The notes under the pieces: generated by a model | Told to the model about the DNA's origin: nothing | What the model saw: the letters and a program-made list of their open reading frames with translations, nothing else | Database searches by the model: none | Position numbers and translations under genes: made by a program | NCBI RefSeq assembly: GCF_000014805.1 | Contig: NC_008570.1 | Span: 3,229,001 to 3,293,000 of the forward strand | From: Aeromonas hydrophila subsp. hydrophila ATCC 7966 | GTDB lineage: Bacteria > Pseudomonadota > Gammaproteobacteria > Enterobacterales > Aeromonadaceae | Direction of reading: 5' to 3' | DNA: 64,000 nucleotides | Shown: in pieces, positions 47,262-56,774 of the stretch | Numbering within the stretch: position 1 is the first letter of the stretch | Layout of the letters: the number at the start of each line of letters is the position of its first letter

Positions 47262-48440
47262 ATGAAACTTGTCCTCAAACTGGTTGCCGGCATCCTCGCC
47301 GGTCTCTTGCTCGGTCTCTACGCCCCGGAATGGGTCGCACGCGTGCTGTTTACGGCCAAGACAGTTATAGGTCAGCTGATCACCTTCACCATTCCGCTCA
47401 TCATCCTGTTCTTCATCATGAGCGGCATCGCCAGCCTGCCGAAGAACTCCGGCAAGCTGCTGGGCAAGACGGTCGCCCTCTCCTACTGCTCCACCATACT
47501 GGCGGGCCTGTTCGCCTTTACCGTGGCCAGCAACCTGATCCCGCGCCTGACCACCGCCGCCGAGCCCACCGCCGAGAGCGCCATCAAGCTCGCCTCCTAC
47601 ATCAACCTGGAGATCCCGCCGCTGTTCGGGGTGATGTCGGCGCTGGCCGCCGCCTTCGTGTTCGGCATCGGCATCAGCGCCACCCAGGCCACCGATCTGC
47701 GCCGGGTCGCCGATCAGGGCCGCGACATCATCGACCGCCTGCTGGCCAAGGTGATCATCCCGCTGTTGCCGTTCTACATCGCAGGCGTCTTCGTCGAGAT
47801 GACGGTGGAAGGCACCGTATTCGCCACCCTGAAAACCTTCGGCGTGGTGCTGGTGATGGCCATCGTCATGCACTGGCTCTGGCTCTCCGTGCTGTTCGTC
47901 GGCACCGGTCTGGCCCTGGGACGCTCCCCGGCCCAGCTCATCAAGAACATGCTGCCGGCCTACTTCACTGCCCTCGGTACCATGTCCAGCGCCGCCACCA
48001 TCCCGGTCGCCCTGCAGGCCAGCAAGAACAACGGCGTGAGCGATGGCATCGCCAACTTCACCGTGCCGCTGTGCGCCACCATTCACCTGTGTGGCTCCAC
48101 CATCACGCTAGTGACCTGTGCCACCGCGGTAATGTTCCTCTCCGAGCATCTGGCCATTCCAGGCATAGACACCATGCTGCCCTTCATCATGATGCTGGGT
48201 GTCATCATGATCGCCGCGCCGGGTGCCCCGGGTGGCGGCGTCATGTCCGCGCTGGGTCTGCTCACCTCCATGCTGGGGTTCGGTGAGGCCTCCATCGCCC
48301 TGATGATCGCCCTCTACCTGGCCCAGGACAGCTTCGGCACTGCCTGCAACGTCACCGGCGACGGCGTCATCGCCCTGTGGGCCGACCGTTTCGCCCAGAG
48401 CGGCGAGCCAGCGCTCAGCGCCGAGCAAGACGCCGCCTGA
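47262..48440 (+). CDS. Dicarboxylate/amino acid:cation symporter (DAACS family)
   Basis: This 392-residue inner-membrane protein has about eight helices plus re-entrant loops. It shows the Ser-rich loop ALGTMSSAATIPVALQA and the conserved NFTVPLCATIHLCGS and GAPGGGVMSALGLL motifs of the glutamate/dicarboxylate:Na+ or H+ symporters. It probably imports C4-dicarboxylates, glutamate or serine-type substrates. It is a stand-alone gene preceded by a 195-bp AT-rich region that may hold a promoter, and followed by a bidirectional terminator. Confidence 0.9.
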   Translation: MKLVLKLVAGILAGLLLGLYAPEWVARVLFTAKTVIGQLITFTIPLIILFFIMSGIASLPKNSGKLLGKTVALSYCSTILAGLFAFTVASNLIPRLTTAAEPTAESAIKLASYINLEIPPLFGVMSALAAAFVFGIGISATQATDLRRVADQGRDIIDRLLAKVIIPLLPFYIAGVFVEMTVEGTVFATLKTFGVVLVMAIVMHWLWLSVLFVGTGLALGRSPAQLIKNMLPAYFTALGTMSSAATIPVALQASKNNGVSDGIANFTVPLCATIHLCGSTITLVTCATAVMFLSEHLAIPGIDTMLPFIMMLGVIMIAAPGAPGGGVMSALGLLTSMLGFGEASIALMIALYLAQDSFGTACNVTGDGVIALWADRFAQSGEPALSAEQDAA

Positions 48441-48460
48441 TAGAGCAAGCAGATAAAAAA

Positions 48461-48481
48461 ACGGGAGCCATCGGCTCCCGT
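48461..48481. terminator. Bidirectional intrinsic terminator
   Basis: A perfect 9-bp stem (ACGGGAGCC at 48461-48469 with its complement at 48473-48481) has a 3-base loop. It is flanked by A-tract on the left and T-tract on the right, so it terminates both the symporter and the convergent glyoxalase-like gene. Confidence 0.92.
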
Positions 48482-48488
48482 TTTTTTA

Positions 48489-48857
48489 TTAGGTGTTTTC
48501 TTCCGGCGGCAGCGACTCGGTAAAGATCAGCCGGTTACCGAAGGGATCCCGGACCTGCAGCTCGCGGCAGCCCCAGGGCATGGTCTCGATGGCGGGTCTG
48601 GCGTTGGGATACCCCTTGGCCTGCCACTCAGCAAACAGGGCATCAAGCTTGTCGGTCGAGAGCCGCAGAGCCGCTCCCGGGCAGGCATCCCCGTGATGCT
48701 CGGAGAGGTGGATGACCCAGTCCCCTCGAGAGACCTGCAAGTAGAGCGGCATATCCGGGCCAAACCTGTGCTCCCAGTCGATGATAAATCCCAGGTAATC
48801 GAGGTAGAAAGCGCGCAACTTGCCTTCATCGAAGCTGCGCAGGATGGGTATGATCAT
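48489..48857 (-). CDS. Glyoxalase/bleomycin-resistance-fold protein
   Basis: This 122-residue vicinal-oxygen-chelate fold protein has ILRSFDEGKLRAFYLDYLGF at the N-terminus and ELQVRDPFGNRLIFTESLPP at the end, typical of the bleomycin-resistance-like (DUF-type) family. Whether it binds metal or a drug is unclear; a central His is in VIHLSEHHGDA. ATG 48857 has GAGGAGAG upstream; an in-frame start at 48917 lacks one. Confidence 0.85.
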   Translation of the reverse strand: MIIPILRSFDEGKLRAFYLDYLGFIIDWEHRFGPDMPLYLQVSRGDWVIHLSEHHGDACPGAALRLSTDKLDALFAEWQAKGYPNARPAIETMPWGCRELQVRDPFGNRLIFTESLPPEENT

Positions 48858-48970
48858 GATGTCTCTCCTCTGCCGTTTGGGTAGTCGGGGTAAAGCCCCA
48901 AAGTCTGACCTGCGCAAAACTGCGCAGGTCAGACACTATCATGGCGTCCCTCTGCGGCTATTTTCCCTGC

Positions 48971-49843
48971 TCATGGGTTACTGCCACGACGGCGGATCAC
49001 CCCTTCCTGCGCCGTGCTCGCCACCAGCACACCGTCGCGGGTGAAGAACTGGCCGCGCACCAGGCCACGACCGGCGCTGGCGCTCGGGCTGTCCACCACG
49101 TAGAGCAGCCAGTCGTCCAGCCGGAAGTCCCGGTGGAACCACATGGAGTGATCGATGGTGGCCACCTGCATGTCCGGCTCCCAGTACGACACGCCGTGGG
49201 GCTGCAGGGCAGTGAACAGGAAATGGAAGTCGGAGGCATAGGCCAGCAGGTACTTGTGCACCCGCTGATCGTCCGGCATCTGGCCATTGGCCTTGAACCA
49301 GACGTGGCGCAGCGGCTCATGCACGTCGGGACGGATCGGGTCGACCAGGGTCACCGGGCGAATTTCGATGGGCTTCTCGCACATGATCTTGTCGCGCAGG
49401 GCGGGCGGGATCTGCTGCTCGTAGGGACGCACCAGCTCCAGCTCGCTCTTGAGCTGCTCGGGGGGCGTGATCCCCGCCGGCATGGCAATCTGGTGTTCAA
49501 AGCCGTCCGCCTCGACCTGGAAGGAGGCGTTGAGATAGAAGATGGGCTTGCCGCCCTGAATGGCCTTGACCCGACGGGTGGAGACGGTCTGACCGTCGCG
49601 GATGTTCTCCACGTCGTAGACGATGGGACGGTTGGCATCGCCGGGGCGCAGGAAGTAGGAGTGGAAGCTGTGCACCTGGCGATCGCTTGCCACCGTCTGT
49701 TTGGCGGCTGACAAGGCCTGCCCCATTACCTGTCCGCCAAACACGGCCCGCAGACCGAGATCCTGGCTCTGGCCCCGAAACAGGCCCTCCTCGATTTTTT
49801 CGAGCGCCAGCAACGCCAGCAGCTCATCAAGTACCTTGCTCAT
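48971..49843 (-). CDS. tesB: Acyl-CoA thioesterase II
   Basis: This 290-residue double-hotdog thioesterase begins [20 protein letters not shown] and has [18 protein letters not shown] (first catalytic half), [11 protein letters not shown] and the C-terminal hotdog [20 protein letters not shown]. It hydrolyses medium and long acyl-CoA esters. ATG 49843 has AGGAG upstream; the in-frame extension to 49897 has no Shine-Dalgarno. It is a typical chromosomal core gene. Confidence 0.94.
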   Translation of the reverse strand: MSKVLDELLALLALEKIEEGLFRGQSQDLGLRAVFGGQVMGQALSAAKQTVASDRQVHSFHSYFLRPGDANRPIVYDVENIRDGQTVSTRRVKAIQGGKPIFYLNASFQVEADGFEHQIAMPAGITPPEQLKSELELVRPYEQQIPPALRDKIMCEKPIEIRPVTLVDPIRPDVHEPLRHVWFKANGQMPDDQRVHKYLLAYASDFHFLFTALQPHGVSYWEPDMQVATIDHSMWFHRDFRLDDWLLYVVDSPSASAGRGLVRGQFFTRDGVLVASTAQEGVIRRRGSNP

Positions 49844-49989
49844 TATTATCTCCTGTGTCAGTGCGGGAAGGCTAACAAGCCCGCCCGTGCCGAGCAACCA
49901 CCCCCGCCCCTGCCAGTCGCCTGCCCGGCCCCATTAATTCAGCCTTACGTGAATTTGAACAATAACGAACTCAAAAGGCGCCAACAAAA

Positions 49990-50012
49990 AGGCCCGCCGA
50001 AGAGGCGGGCCT
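49990..50012 (-). terminator. Intrinsic terminator after rluB
   Basis: A 9-bp GC stem (AGGCCCGCC at 49990-49998 with GGCGGGCCT at 50004-50012) is followed by a T-tract on the minus strand (CCTTTTTG). It closes the scpA-scpB-rluB transcription unit. Confidence 0.9.
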
Positions 50013-50043
50013 GTTGCAGGGCGACCTTGCGGCCACGCAGCGC

Positions 50044-50967
50044 TTACTTGCTGCCGGTACCCGAGTTGCGGGTGGAGGAGGTCGGCTTGCGACGGGCCGT
50101 GGTGGCACGGGCGCGCGGCTCCTTGCCCTGCATCTCCTTGTGGCGTTTGACGGCGCGACGGATCTGGGCGGCCTGCTTGTGACGACTGGTTTTGCCATCC
50201 TGCTGCAGATCGACCTTGGACTCGGTCTCGTTGGGCAGGTTGACCAGGCCACGCAGGTAGTTCACCTCGGGCAGTTTCAGCTCCTGCCAGCCACCGCGCG
50301 GAATGCCGCGATCCAGCTGCACGTCGCCGTAGCGGATGCGCATCAGGCGGCTCACCTGCACTTCCTGAGATTCCCACAGGCGGCGCACTTCACGGTTACG
50401 CCCTTCGGTCAGGGTGACGTTGAACCACTGGTTCAGACCCTCCCCACCGGCCGGCTTGATCTTGTTGAACTTGGCCATGCCGTCTTCCAGCTGAACACCC
50501 TTGCGCAGGCGCTGCAGCATGGCTTCGGTGATCTCGCCAAAGACCCGCACCGCGTATTCCCGCTCCACTTCGTGGCTCGGGTGCATCAGCCGGTTGGCCA
50601 GTTCACCGTCGGTGGTGAACAGCAGCAAACCTGAGGTGTTCACGTCGAGGCGGCCGACCGCAATCCAGCGGGCCCCTTCCATCTTGGGCAGACGATCAAA
50701 CACGGTGGGACGACCTTCCGGATCGTGACGGGTACACATCTCCCCTTCCGGCTTGTGGTAAGCCAGCACGCGGCAGATCACTTCCTCTGCGGCACGGGTC
50801 TTGATCTGGTGACCATCCACCCGGATCACGGCGTTCACTTCGACGCGATCCCCCAGTGTGGCGACCTTGCCATCCACACTGACCCGACCTGCGGTGATCA
50901 GGGCCTCCATCTCACGACGGGAGCCGTGACCCGCGCGGGCCAACACTTTTTGCAGTTTTTCACTCAT
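50044..50967 (-). CDS. rluB: 23S rRNA pseudouridine(2605) synthase
   Basis: This 307-residue RsuA-family enzyme has an N-terminal S4 RNA-binding domain ([20 protein letters not shown]) and a catalytic domain with the Asp in [20 protein letters not shown]. It continues with RKGVQLEDG and [14 protein letters not shown]. It modifies U2605 of 23S rRNA. The C-terminus is a long basic, Lys/Arg/Thr-rich tail of about 50 residues, as in other RluB proteins. The start overlaps scpB by 8 bases. Confidence 0.95.
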   Translation of the reverse strand: MSEKLQKVLARAGHGSRREMEALITAGRVSVDGKVATLGDRVEVNAVIRVDGHQIKTRAAEEVICRVLAYHKPEGEMCTRHDPEGRPTVFDRLPKMEGARWIAVGRLDVNTSGLLLFTTDGELANRLMHPSHEVEREYAVRVFGEITEAMLQRLRKGVQLEDGMAKFNKIKPAGGEGLNQWFNVTLTEGRNREVRRLWESQEVQVSRLMRIRYGDVQLDRGIPRGGWQELKLPEVNYLRGLVNLPNETESKVDLQQDGKTSRHKQAAQIRRAVKRHKEMQGKEPRARATTARRKPTSSTRNSGTGSK

Positions 50968-51556
50968 CGGGGTTACCTGATTGTTGATCGCTGCCCGCAG
51001 CTGCCAATGTCAGCGTGGACAACGAGGGTTGCAGTTCGGGATCAAGCTCAGGGAGCTGCTCCAGACTCTGCAGATTAAAATAATCCAGAAATTCTCGGGT
51101 GGTGGCGAGCAGCTCCGGGCGACCCACCACCTCCTTGTGACCGATGCTGCGCACCCAGCCACGTTCTTTCAGGGTATTCACTATCTGGCTCGAGACCGCC
51201 ACCCCGCGGATGGCTTCGATCTCGGCCCGGGTGATGGGCTGACGATAGGCGATCAGCGTCAGCGTCTCCATCACGGCGCGCGAATAACGGGGGGCCCGCT
51301 CGCTCCAGAGCCTGGAGAGCTCCTCGGCGTACTCCTGGCGGGCTTGAAAGCGCCAGCCGGAGGCCACCTCCTTGAGCTCCACCCCCCGTTCGCTGTAATC
51401 CTGTCTGAGCTCCGCCAGCAACAGCTGGACGTAGCGGCTGGTGACCGGGTAGTCCGCCAGTACGCTGCTCTTGAGCTCGCTGACGTTGAGCGGGCGTCCG
51501 GCGACGAACAGTGCCGCCTCGATCAGCGTCTTGAGTCGTTCAGCCGGCAGCGCCAT
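50960..51556 (-). CDS. scpB: Segregation and condensation protein B
   Basis: This 198-residue protein has two winged-helix domains: [20 protein letters not shown] at the start and [20 protein letters not shown] in the second, then [20 protein letters not shown]. It binds ScpA-SMC type complexes in chromosome organisation. Many gammaproteobacteria use MukBEF instead; here ScpA/ScpB genes occur without an SMC gene in the window. Confidence 0.93.
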   Translation of the reverse strand: MALPAERLKTLIEAALFVAGRPLNVSELKSSVLADYPVTSRYVQLLLAELRQDYSERGVELKEVASGWRFQARQEYAEELSRLWSERAPRYSRAVMETLTLIAYRQPITRAEIEAIRGVAVSSQIVNTLKERGWVRSIGHKEVVGRPELLATTREFLDYFNLQSLEQLPELDPELQPSLSTLTLAAAGSDQQSGNPDE

Positions 51557-51591
51557 GGTCCGCTCCTCGCAACATCGGCCTCTTCAACCGT

Positions 51592-52548
51592 TCAGTGGGC
51601 AGCGCCACGCTCGCTCTCCTCGTGCTGGCCGGCCAGGGCAAAGTGGATCGGTCCCAACGGTTCCGCCTGCAGGATCCAGATCAGCTGCTCCTTGCAGAGC
51701 TCCAGTAGTGCCAGAAACGTCACCAACACCCCCATGCGCCCCTCTTCGGCACGCAGCACCCGATCCAGGCGCAGGGTCTGGCCCAGCGAGAGCATGGCAA
51801 GGATCTCCGCCATGCGCACCCGGGTCGGGATCTGCTCACGGCGGATCTGGTGATGTTCAAAATGAGTCGCGCGTTTTACCACACTTTGCATGTAAAGGGC
51901 GAGCTCAACCAGCGAAACATCGGGCGTCAATGGTTTGAGATCGCCAAAATCCGGCGGCTGCACGGTGGCGATGAAGATCTCCCGCTCCAGCCGCGGCAGC
52001 TCGTTGACCCGCTCCGCCCCCACCTTGTAGCGCTCGTACTCCTGCAGCCGGCGAATGAGGGTAACGCGGGGGTCTTCCCCTTCCTCTTCATCTTCCAGCT
52101 CCGGCGCCTTGGGCAGTAGCAGACGGGATTTTATCTCCGCCAGCCAGGCCGCCATCAGCAGGTATTCAGCCGCCAGCTCCAGATTGAGGCCCTGCATCAG
52201 CTCCACGTACTCCATGTACTGGGCGGTGATCTGCAGGATCGGCAGGTTGAGGATCTCGAGTTGCTGGCGCCGGATGAGATAGAGCAGAAGATCGAGCGGC
52301 CCCTCGAAGGTATCGAGAAACACCTCCAGCGCATCGGGCGGGATGAACAAATCCTGGGGCAGCTCGTGATAGGGCTGCCCCAGCACCCGGGCGATGGGAG
52401 ACGGGACGGCCTGGGGGGGAATGGCCTCCCCCGCCGGGCTCGCCACCCTCTCGCCCTCAGTGGGCGTGGTCGTCACCGGCACAGGATCGGCAGTATCACT
52501 CAAACGGAGTCGGGTCCCCGGCACCACGCCGGCGCAGCACAGGCTCAT
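51592..52548 (-). CDS. scpA: Segregation and condensation protein A
   Basis: This 318-residue kleisin-like protein has the signature FEGPLDLLLYLIRRQQLEIL near residue 79, AAEYLLMAAWLAEIKSRLLL, and a C-terminal SLVELALYMQSVVKRATHF-type segment. It bridges SMC heads with ScpB. The N-terminal 70 residues are Pro/Thr-rich and not conserved, and the frame overlaps yciO by about 50 bases, so the true start may be further in. The gene is 35 bases before scpB. Confidence 0.9.
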   Translation of the reverse strand: MSLCCAGVVPGTRLRLSDTADPVPVTTTPTEGERVASPAGEAIPPQAVPSPIARVLGQPYHELPQDLFIPPDALEVFLDTFEGPLDLLLYLIRRQQLEILNLPILQITAQYMEYVELMQGLNLELAAEYLLMAAWLAEIKSRLLLPKAPELEDEEEGEDPRVTLIRRLQEYERYKVGAERVNELPRLEREIFIATVQPPDFGDLKPLTPDVSLVELALYMQSVVKRATHFEHHQIRREQIPTRVRMAEILAMLSLGQTLRLDRVLRAEEGRMGVLVTFLALLELCKEQLIWILQAEPLGPIHFALAGQHEESERGAAH

Positions 52549-53116
52549 CGTCGGAGAAGTCCACCACGGTAGTGGGCTGCTCGCCCAAGTAACCGCCGTT
52601 GACCACCAGATCCAGCTGCTTGCCCAGCTTGTCGAAGATCTCCTCCGGGTCGAACTCCGCCATGTCAGATTCCGGCAGGATCAGGGTGGTGGAGAGCAGC
52701 GGCTCGCCGAGCGCTTCCAGCAGCGCCTGGGCAATCTTGTTGTCCGGTACCCGGATGCCGATGGTCTTCTTCTTCTCGTTCATCAGGCGGCGCGGCACCT
52801 CCTTGGTGGCCTTGAAGATGAAGGTGTAGGGGCCGGGGGTGTTGTTCTTGATCAGGCGAAACGCCGTGTTGTCCACCTTGGCATAGGTGGAGATCTCGGA
52901 GAGATCGCGGCACACCAAGGTGAAGTCGTGGTTGGGATCGATGCGGCGGATGCGGCAGATACGCTCCAGCGCGCCCTTGTCGCCCATCTGGCAACCCAGC
53001 GCATAGCCCGAGTCGGTGGGATAGACGATGACGCCGCCGTTCTGAATGATCTGTACCGCCTGGCTGATCAGACGGGCCTGGGGATTTTCCGGATGTACGT
53101 AAAAGTGCTGACTCAT
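52496..53116 (-). CDS. yciO: YciO/Sua5/YrdC-family protein
   Basis: This 206-residue protein begins MSQHFYVHPENPQARLISQA. It carries the Sua5/YciO motifs VIVYPTDSGYALGCQMGDKG, FTLVCRDLSEISTYAKVDN and TPGPYTFIFKATKEVPRRL. The related TsaC/Sua5 enzymes make threonylcarbamoyl-AMP for tRNA t6A; YciO members may have related but weaker activity. ATG 53116 is the family start; a longer frame begins at 53185. Confidence 0.93.
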   Translation of the reverse strand: MSQHFYVHPENPQARLISQAVQIIQNGGVIVYPTDSGYALGCQMGDKGALERICRIRRIDPNHDFTLVCRDLSEISTYAKVDNTAFRLIKNNTPGPYTFIFKATKEVPRRLMNEKKKTIGIRVPDNKIAQALLEALGEPLLSTTLILPESDMAEFDPEEIFDKLGKQLDLVVNGGYLGEQPTTVVDFSDDEPVLRRRGAGDPTPFE

Positions 53117-53218
53117 GACTCGTTCTCGCAATGGGGGCGGCAATGCCTGCCCGCTTGATGGCCGTGGAGCCAGGCTCCACGACACTACCTTAATCTGTTT
53201 GACGCCCGCCGGCGCCTC

Positions 53219-54100
53219 TCAACGGCTGGCCAGCAGGGCGACATGCTGCTCGGCGCTCAGGCCGAAGTGGCCGGGATAGGCCAGCCAGAGCGGCGTGCCC
53301 TCCTTGGGCAACCAGAGGTGGCGCCCCAGCTCGGTCCAGTTGGAGGGGAAGTGAAAATCCGATCCCACCGAGATGTAGAGGTCGTGCTCCTTGGCCCACT
53401 GGCCGAGATTCGCCCGCTCCTGCGGGCTCTGCTGGGGCAGCGAGACCTCCATGGCATCGCCACCGGCCGCCTTGAAGGCCACCAGCAGCCGCTTGATCCA
53501 CTTGGCGGTGAGATCGTAACGGCTCGGGTGGGCCAGCACCGCCAGACCGCCAGCGGCGTGAATGGCGCTGATCGCCTCGCCCATCTCCGGCCACTCGGCC
53601 GGAGCATAGCCCTTGTTGCCCCGGCTCAGGTACTTTTTGAAGACCTTCTGCATGGTATCGGCCACCCCGCGCGCCATCAGTACCCGGGCAAAGTGGGCCC
53701 GGGTCACGGCGGCGTCGCCAGCCAGCTGCTTGGCCTCTTCATAGGTGCCGGGGAGCTGGCACTTCTCCAGACGACGCCCTATTTCCTGGGCGCGCGCCTC
53801 ACGACGGGCCAGCTGGCCGGCCAGAAACGCCACCAGCTGCGGATTTTTTTCATCCACCCCCAGCGCCACGATATGAATTTCGTGATGCTCCCAGCCGGTG
53901 GAGATCTCGACCCCGCTCACCAGCCGCAGCGGCAGTTGCTCGGCATCGATGGTACGGCGCACCTCATCAAGCCCGGCAAGGGTATCGTGGTCAGTGACTG
54001 CTAACACCTCGACCCCTTGTGCGGCGGCGCGGCGCACCAGTTCGGCGGGGCTCAGCACGCCATCCGAGGCCGTGGTATGGCAGTGTAGATCGAATCTCAT
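53219..54100 (-). CDS. rnm: PHP-domain exonuclease/nucleotide phosphatase (Rnm/YciV, RNase AM)
   Basis: This 293-residue PHP metalloenzyme begins MRFDLHCHTTASDGVLSPAE with the HxH motif, followed by LAVTDHDTLAGLDEV, EISTGWEHHEIHIVALG and a later VLAHPSRYDL and GSDFHFPSNW metal motif. It matches YciV (RNase AM), which trims 5' ends of RNAs and hydrolyses 3',5'-bisphosphate nucleotides. It is divergent from the trp operon, as in E. coli where yciV neighbours trp. Confidence 0.93.
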   Translation of the reverse strand: MRFDLHCHTTASDGVLSPAELVRRAAAQGVEVLAVTDHDTLAGLDEVRRTIDAEQLPLRLVSGVEISTGWEHHEIHIVALGVDEKNPQLVAFLAGQLARREARAQEIGRRLEKCQLPGTYEEAKQLAGDAAVTRAHFARVLMARGVADTMQKVFKKYLSRGNKGYAPAEWPEMGEAISAIHAAGGLAVLAHPSRYDLTAKWIKRLLVAFKAAGGDAMEVSLPQQSPQERANLGQWAKEHDLYISVGSDFHFPSNWTELGRHLWLPKEGTPLWLAYPGHFGLSAEQHVALLASR

Positions 54101-54169
54101 CAGATTATTCCGCTCTCGTGGTCAGGTCACCATGGGTACACATTCGGTGAAAGAAGGCTAAAAAGCGAC

Positions 54170-54239
54170 TTGACTTGGCCGCGGCTTTATCGTTTTCTGT
54201 AGGCACTTCATTGCAAACATCTTTTTACAGGACTTTATC
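54170..54239 (+). promoter_or_regulatory. Probable trp promoter region
   Basis: A -35-like TTGACT occurs at 54170-54175 upstream of trpL. The corresponding -10 box is not clean (an AT-rich TTATCGTTTTCT lies at the right spacing), and I could not recognise a convincing TrpR operator. A promoter must lie in this 140-bp region because rnm is divergent. Confidence 0.35.
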
Positions 54240-54287
54240 ATGCAAACGACTTCCATCCTGACCATCTGGTGGTGGCACACTCCCTGA
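54240..54287 (+). CDS. trpL: trp operon leader peptide
   Basis: The frame encodes MQTTSILTIWWWHTP, a 15-residue peptide with three consecutive Trp codons (54267-54275), preceded by an AGGA ribosome site. Ribosome stalling at the Trp codons would decide between the alternative hairpins that follow. It lies about 250 bases before trpE, the standard layout of Trp attenuation. Confidence 0.93.
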   Translation: MQTTSILTIWWWHTP

Positions 54288-54378
54288 CATGCGGGCGTGT
54301 GGTCGTTGCTGTACCTGTAAATCTGACAGCAAATAAAGAACCCAAAGAAAAAGCCCGCTGACCCCAGCGGGCTTTTTT
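54276..54378 (+). promoter_or_regulatory. trp attenuator with alternative leader hairpins
   Basis: Three pairings are visible. The 1:2 stem is CACACTCCC (54276-54284) with GGGCGTGTG (54293-54301), one mismatch. The 2:3 antiterminator is GCGGGC (54291-54296) with GCCCGC (54353-54358). The 3:4 terminator is AAGCCCGCTG (54351-54360) with CAGCGGGCTT (54365-54374), followed by T6. Low Trp would stall ribosomes on the Trp codons and favour 2:3. Confidence 0.9.
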
Positions 54379-54496
54379 ATTATCCGGCAAATGGACCTGT
54401 GATGAAACCGAGAATTCAGACAAGCAACCTGACCTGGCGATGGCGCCCCTGAACCAGCCACCTCAGACCCATTAAATTTTCAAGGAATTCAACGTC

Positions 54497-54541
54497 ATGA
54501 ACATCGGTAAACAGCATCACACGCAAGGGAACGCACTATGA
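54497..54541 (+). CDS. Possible 14-codon upstream ORF coupled to trpE
   Basis: The frame encodes [14 protein letters not shown] after an AAGGAATTCAACGTC ribosome site. Its TGA stop overlaps the trpE ATG (CTATGA). It contains no Trp. trpE also has its own AAGGGA site inside this ORF, so coupling is possible rather than required. Whether the peptide is made is unknown. Confidence 0.35.
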   Translation: MNIGKQHHTQGNAL

Positions 54542-56172
54542 CAGCCAGCCATCGCCTTCCTCTGGGTGAATTCGATACCCTCACCCTCAACGCCCCCTAT
54601 GTGGCCGATCCGCTGGCACTCTACAGCGAGCTCTGCCAGGGTCGCCCCAACAACCTGCTGCTGGAATCGGTCGAGATCGACTCCAAGGCCGGCAAACAGA
54701 GCCTGCTGCTGGTGGACGCCTGCCTGCGCATCGAGTGCCGTGGCCGCACCGTGCGGGTGCGCAGCCTGAACGACAACGGCGCCCAGCTGCAGAGCCTGCT
54801 GGCCGAGCGCCTGCCTGCCGCCGTTGCCCAGAGCCTGGTGGCCGGCGAGTTGCAGCTCGACTTCCCGGCCCCCGATCGGGAACAGGACGAAGACAGCCGC
54901 CTCAAGGGGATCAGCGTGCTGGACGTGCTGCGCACCCTGCAGCGAGAGCTCGATTGCCAGCTCGGCAAAGAGGCGCTGTTTATGGCCGGCAGCTTCGCCT
55001 ACGACCTCATCGCCTCCTTTGAAGATCTGCCCGACGTGCCACAGGGGAGCAACGACTGCCCCGACTACTGCTTCTACGTGGCCGAGACCCTGATCACCAT
55101 CGACCACATCGCGCGCTCCACTGCGCTGCTCGCCTGCATCTTCGGCGGTGACAGTGACGAAAGCCGGGTGGAAGACAGATACCACCGCCTGAGCGAGCGC
55201 CTCGCCCAGTTCAAGCACGCCTGCCAGCAAGCCCCTGCGCAGGCCCCGGCCACCCCGGCCCTCGCCGGCGGCATGAGCGTGGACAAGAGCGACAAGCAGT
55301 TCTGCGCCGAGGTGGAGAAGCTCAAGGGCTTCATTCGCCGCGGTGACATCTTCCAGGTGGTGCCGTCACGCTGCTTCTCCCTGCCCTGCCCCAGCCCCGT
55401 CGCCGCCTATCGCCGCCTCAAGCAGACCAACCCCAGCCCCTACATGTTCTATGTGCAGGATGAGGGCTTCACCCTGTTTGGCGCCTCCCCCGAGAGCGCG
55501 GTGAAATTCTGCGCCACCAGCCGCGACGTGGAGATGTACCCCATCGCCGGTACCCGCCGCCGCGGCTTCAACCCGGATGGCAGCATCAACCGGGATCTCG
55601 ACGGCCGCATCGAGCTGGAACTGCGTCAGGACGAGAAAGAGGTGGCCGAGCACCTGATGCTGGTGGATCTGGGCCGCAACGACATCGCCCGCATCTCCGA
55701 GCCGGGTACCCGCTACGTCAAGGAGCTGCTGAAAGTGGATCGCTACAGCCACGTGATGCACCTGGTCTCCAAGGTGGTCGGCACCTTGCGCGCCGATCTT
55801 GACGCCCTGCACGCCTATCAGGCCTGCATGAACATGGGCACTCTCACCGGCGCGCCCAAGATCCGCGCCAGCGAGCTGATTCGCATGGTGGAAGGCAAGC
55901 GCCGCGGCAGCTACGGCGGTGCGGTCGGCTATATCAACGGCGCTGGCGAGATGGATACCTGCATCGTCATTCGCTCCGCGTTCGTCAAAGCGGGCGTGGC
56001 CCATGTGCAGGCCGGCGCCGGGGTGGTCTATGACTCCAAACCCCAGGCCGAAGCGGACGAAACCCGCGCCAAGGCGGCGGCCGTACTGGCCGCCATCGCA
56101 GCCAGCCATGGCACCTCCCTGCAAGCCCTGAGCGCCCAGCAGGAGCAACATAAGGACGTGAGCCATGACTAA
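54538..56172 (+). CDS. trpE: Anthranilate synthase component I
   Basis: This 544-residue enzyme carries the N-terminal Trp feedback motif ([20 protein letters not shown]). The chorismate-binding domain has [51 protein letters not shown] and [20 protein letters not shown]. With TrpG it makes anthranilate from chorismate and glutamine. ATG 54538 has AAGGGA seven bases upstream. It overlaps trpG by 8 bases for equal synthesis. Confidence 0.96.
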   Translation: MTASHRLPLGEFDTLTLNAPYVADPLALYSELCQGRPNNLLLESVEIDSKAGKQSLLLVDACLRIECRGRTVRVRSLNDNGAQLQSLLAERLPAAVAQSLVAGELQLDFPAPDREQDEDSRLKGISVLDVLRTLQRELDCQLGKEALFMAGSFAYDLIASFEDLPDVPQGSNDCPDYCFYVAETLITIDHIARSTALLACIFGGDSDESRVEDRYHRLSERLAQFKHACQQAPAQAPATPALAGGMSVDKSDKQFCAEVEKLKGFIRRGDIFQVVPSRCFSLPCPSPVAAYRRLKQTNPSPYMFYVQDEGFTLFGASPESAVKFCATSRDVEMYPIAGTRRRGFNPDGSINRDLDGRIELELRQDEKEVAEHLMLVDLGRNDIARISEPGTRYVKELLKVDRYSHVMHLVSKVVGTLRADLDALHAYQACMNMGTLTGAPKIRASELIRMVEGKRRGSYGGAVGYINGAGEMDTCIVIRSAFVKAGVAHVQAGAGVVYDSKPQAEADETRAKAAAVLAAIAASHGTSLQALSAQQEQHKDVSHD

Positions 56173-56764
56173 CATCTTCCTGCTCGACAACTTCGACTCC
56201 TTTACCTACAACCTCGTCGATCAGTTCCGCTCCCTCGGCTATCCGGTACGGATCTACCGCAACAGCCTGCCGGCGAGCCGCATCATAAGCGAGATTGCCG
56301 CCTGCGAAGGGGATGCCGTGCTGGTGCTCTCGCCGGGGCCGGGCGCCCCCCATGAGGCGGGTTGCCTCATCGACCTTATCAAGCTGGCCCGTGGTCAGGT
56401 GCCCATCCTCGGTATCTGTCTCGGCCATCAGGCCCTGTGCGAAGCCTACGGTGGCACCGTCGGCGCGGCGGGCGAGATCGTCCATGGCAAGCGCTCCCTG
56501 ATTGAGCACAACGGCCACGGCGCCTTCGCCGGTCTGCCAAGCCCGTTGCCGGTGGCCCGCTACCACTCCCTGGTGGCCACCTATGTACCGGAAGAGCTGA
56601 CGGTGATTGCCCACTATCAGGGCATGCCCATGGCCATCGAGCAGCAGGATGAGCGGGTGCTGGGCTTCCAGTTCCACCCGGAATCCATCATGACCTCGGA
56701 AGGGGCCCGCCTGCTGACCCAGGCGCTCGCTCACATCACCCGTCCAGAAAGCAGTGTGCGGTAA
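56165..56764 (+). CDS. trpG: Anthranilate synthase component II (glutamine amidotransferase)
   Basis: This 199-residue class I amidotransferase has [32 protein letters not shown], the nucleophile Cys in [15 protein letters not shown] near residue 83 and the His/Glu pair in [11 protein letters not shown]. It supplies ammonia to TrpE. It is a separate gene, not fused to trpD as in E. coli. Confidence 0.96.
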   Translation: MTNIFLLDNFDSFTYNLVDQFRSLGYPVRIYRNSLPASRIISEIAACEGDAVLVLSPGPGAPHEAGCLIDLIKLARGQVPILGICLGHQALCEAYGGTVGAAGEIVHGKRSLIEHNGHGAFAGLPSPLPVARYHSLVATYVPEELTVIAHYQGMPMAIEQQDERVLGFQFHPESIMTSEGARLLTQALAHITRPESSVR

Positions 56765-56774
56765 GGAGACCAAC

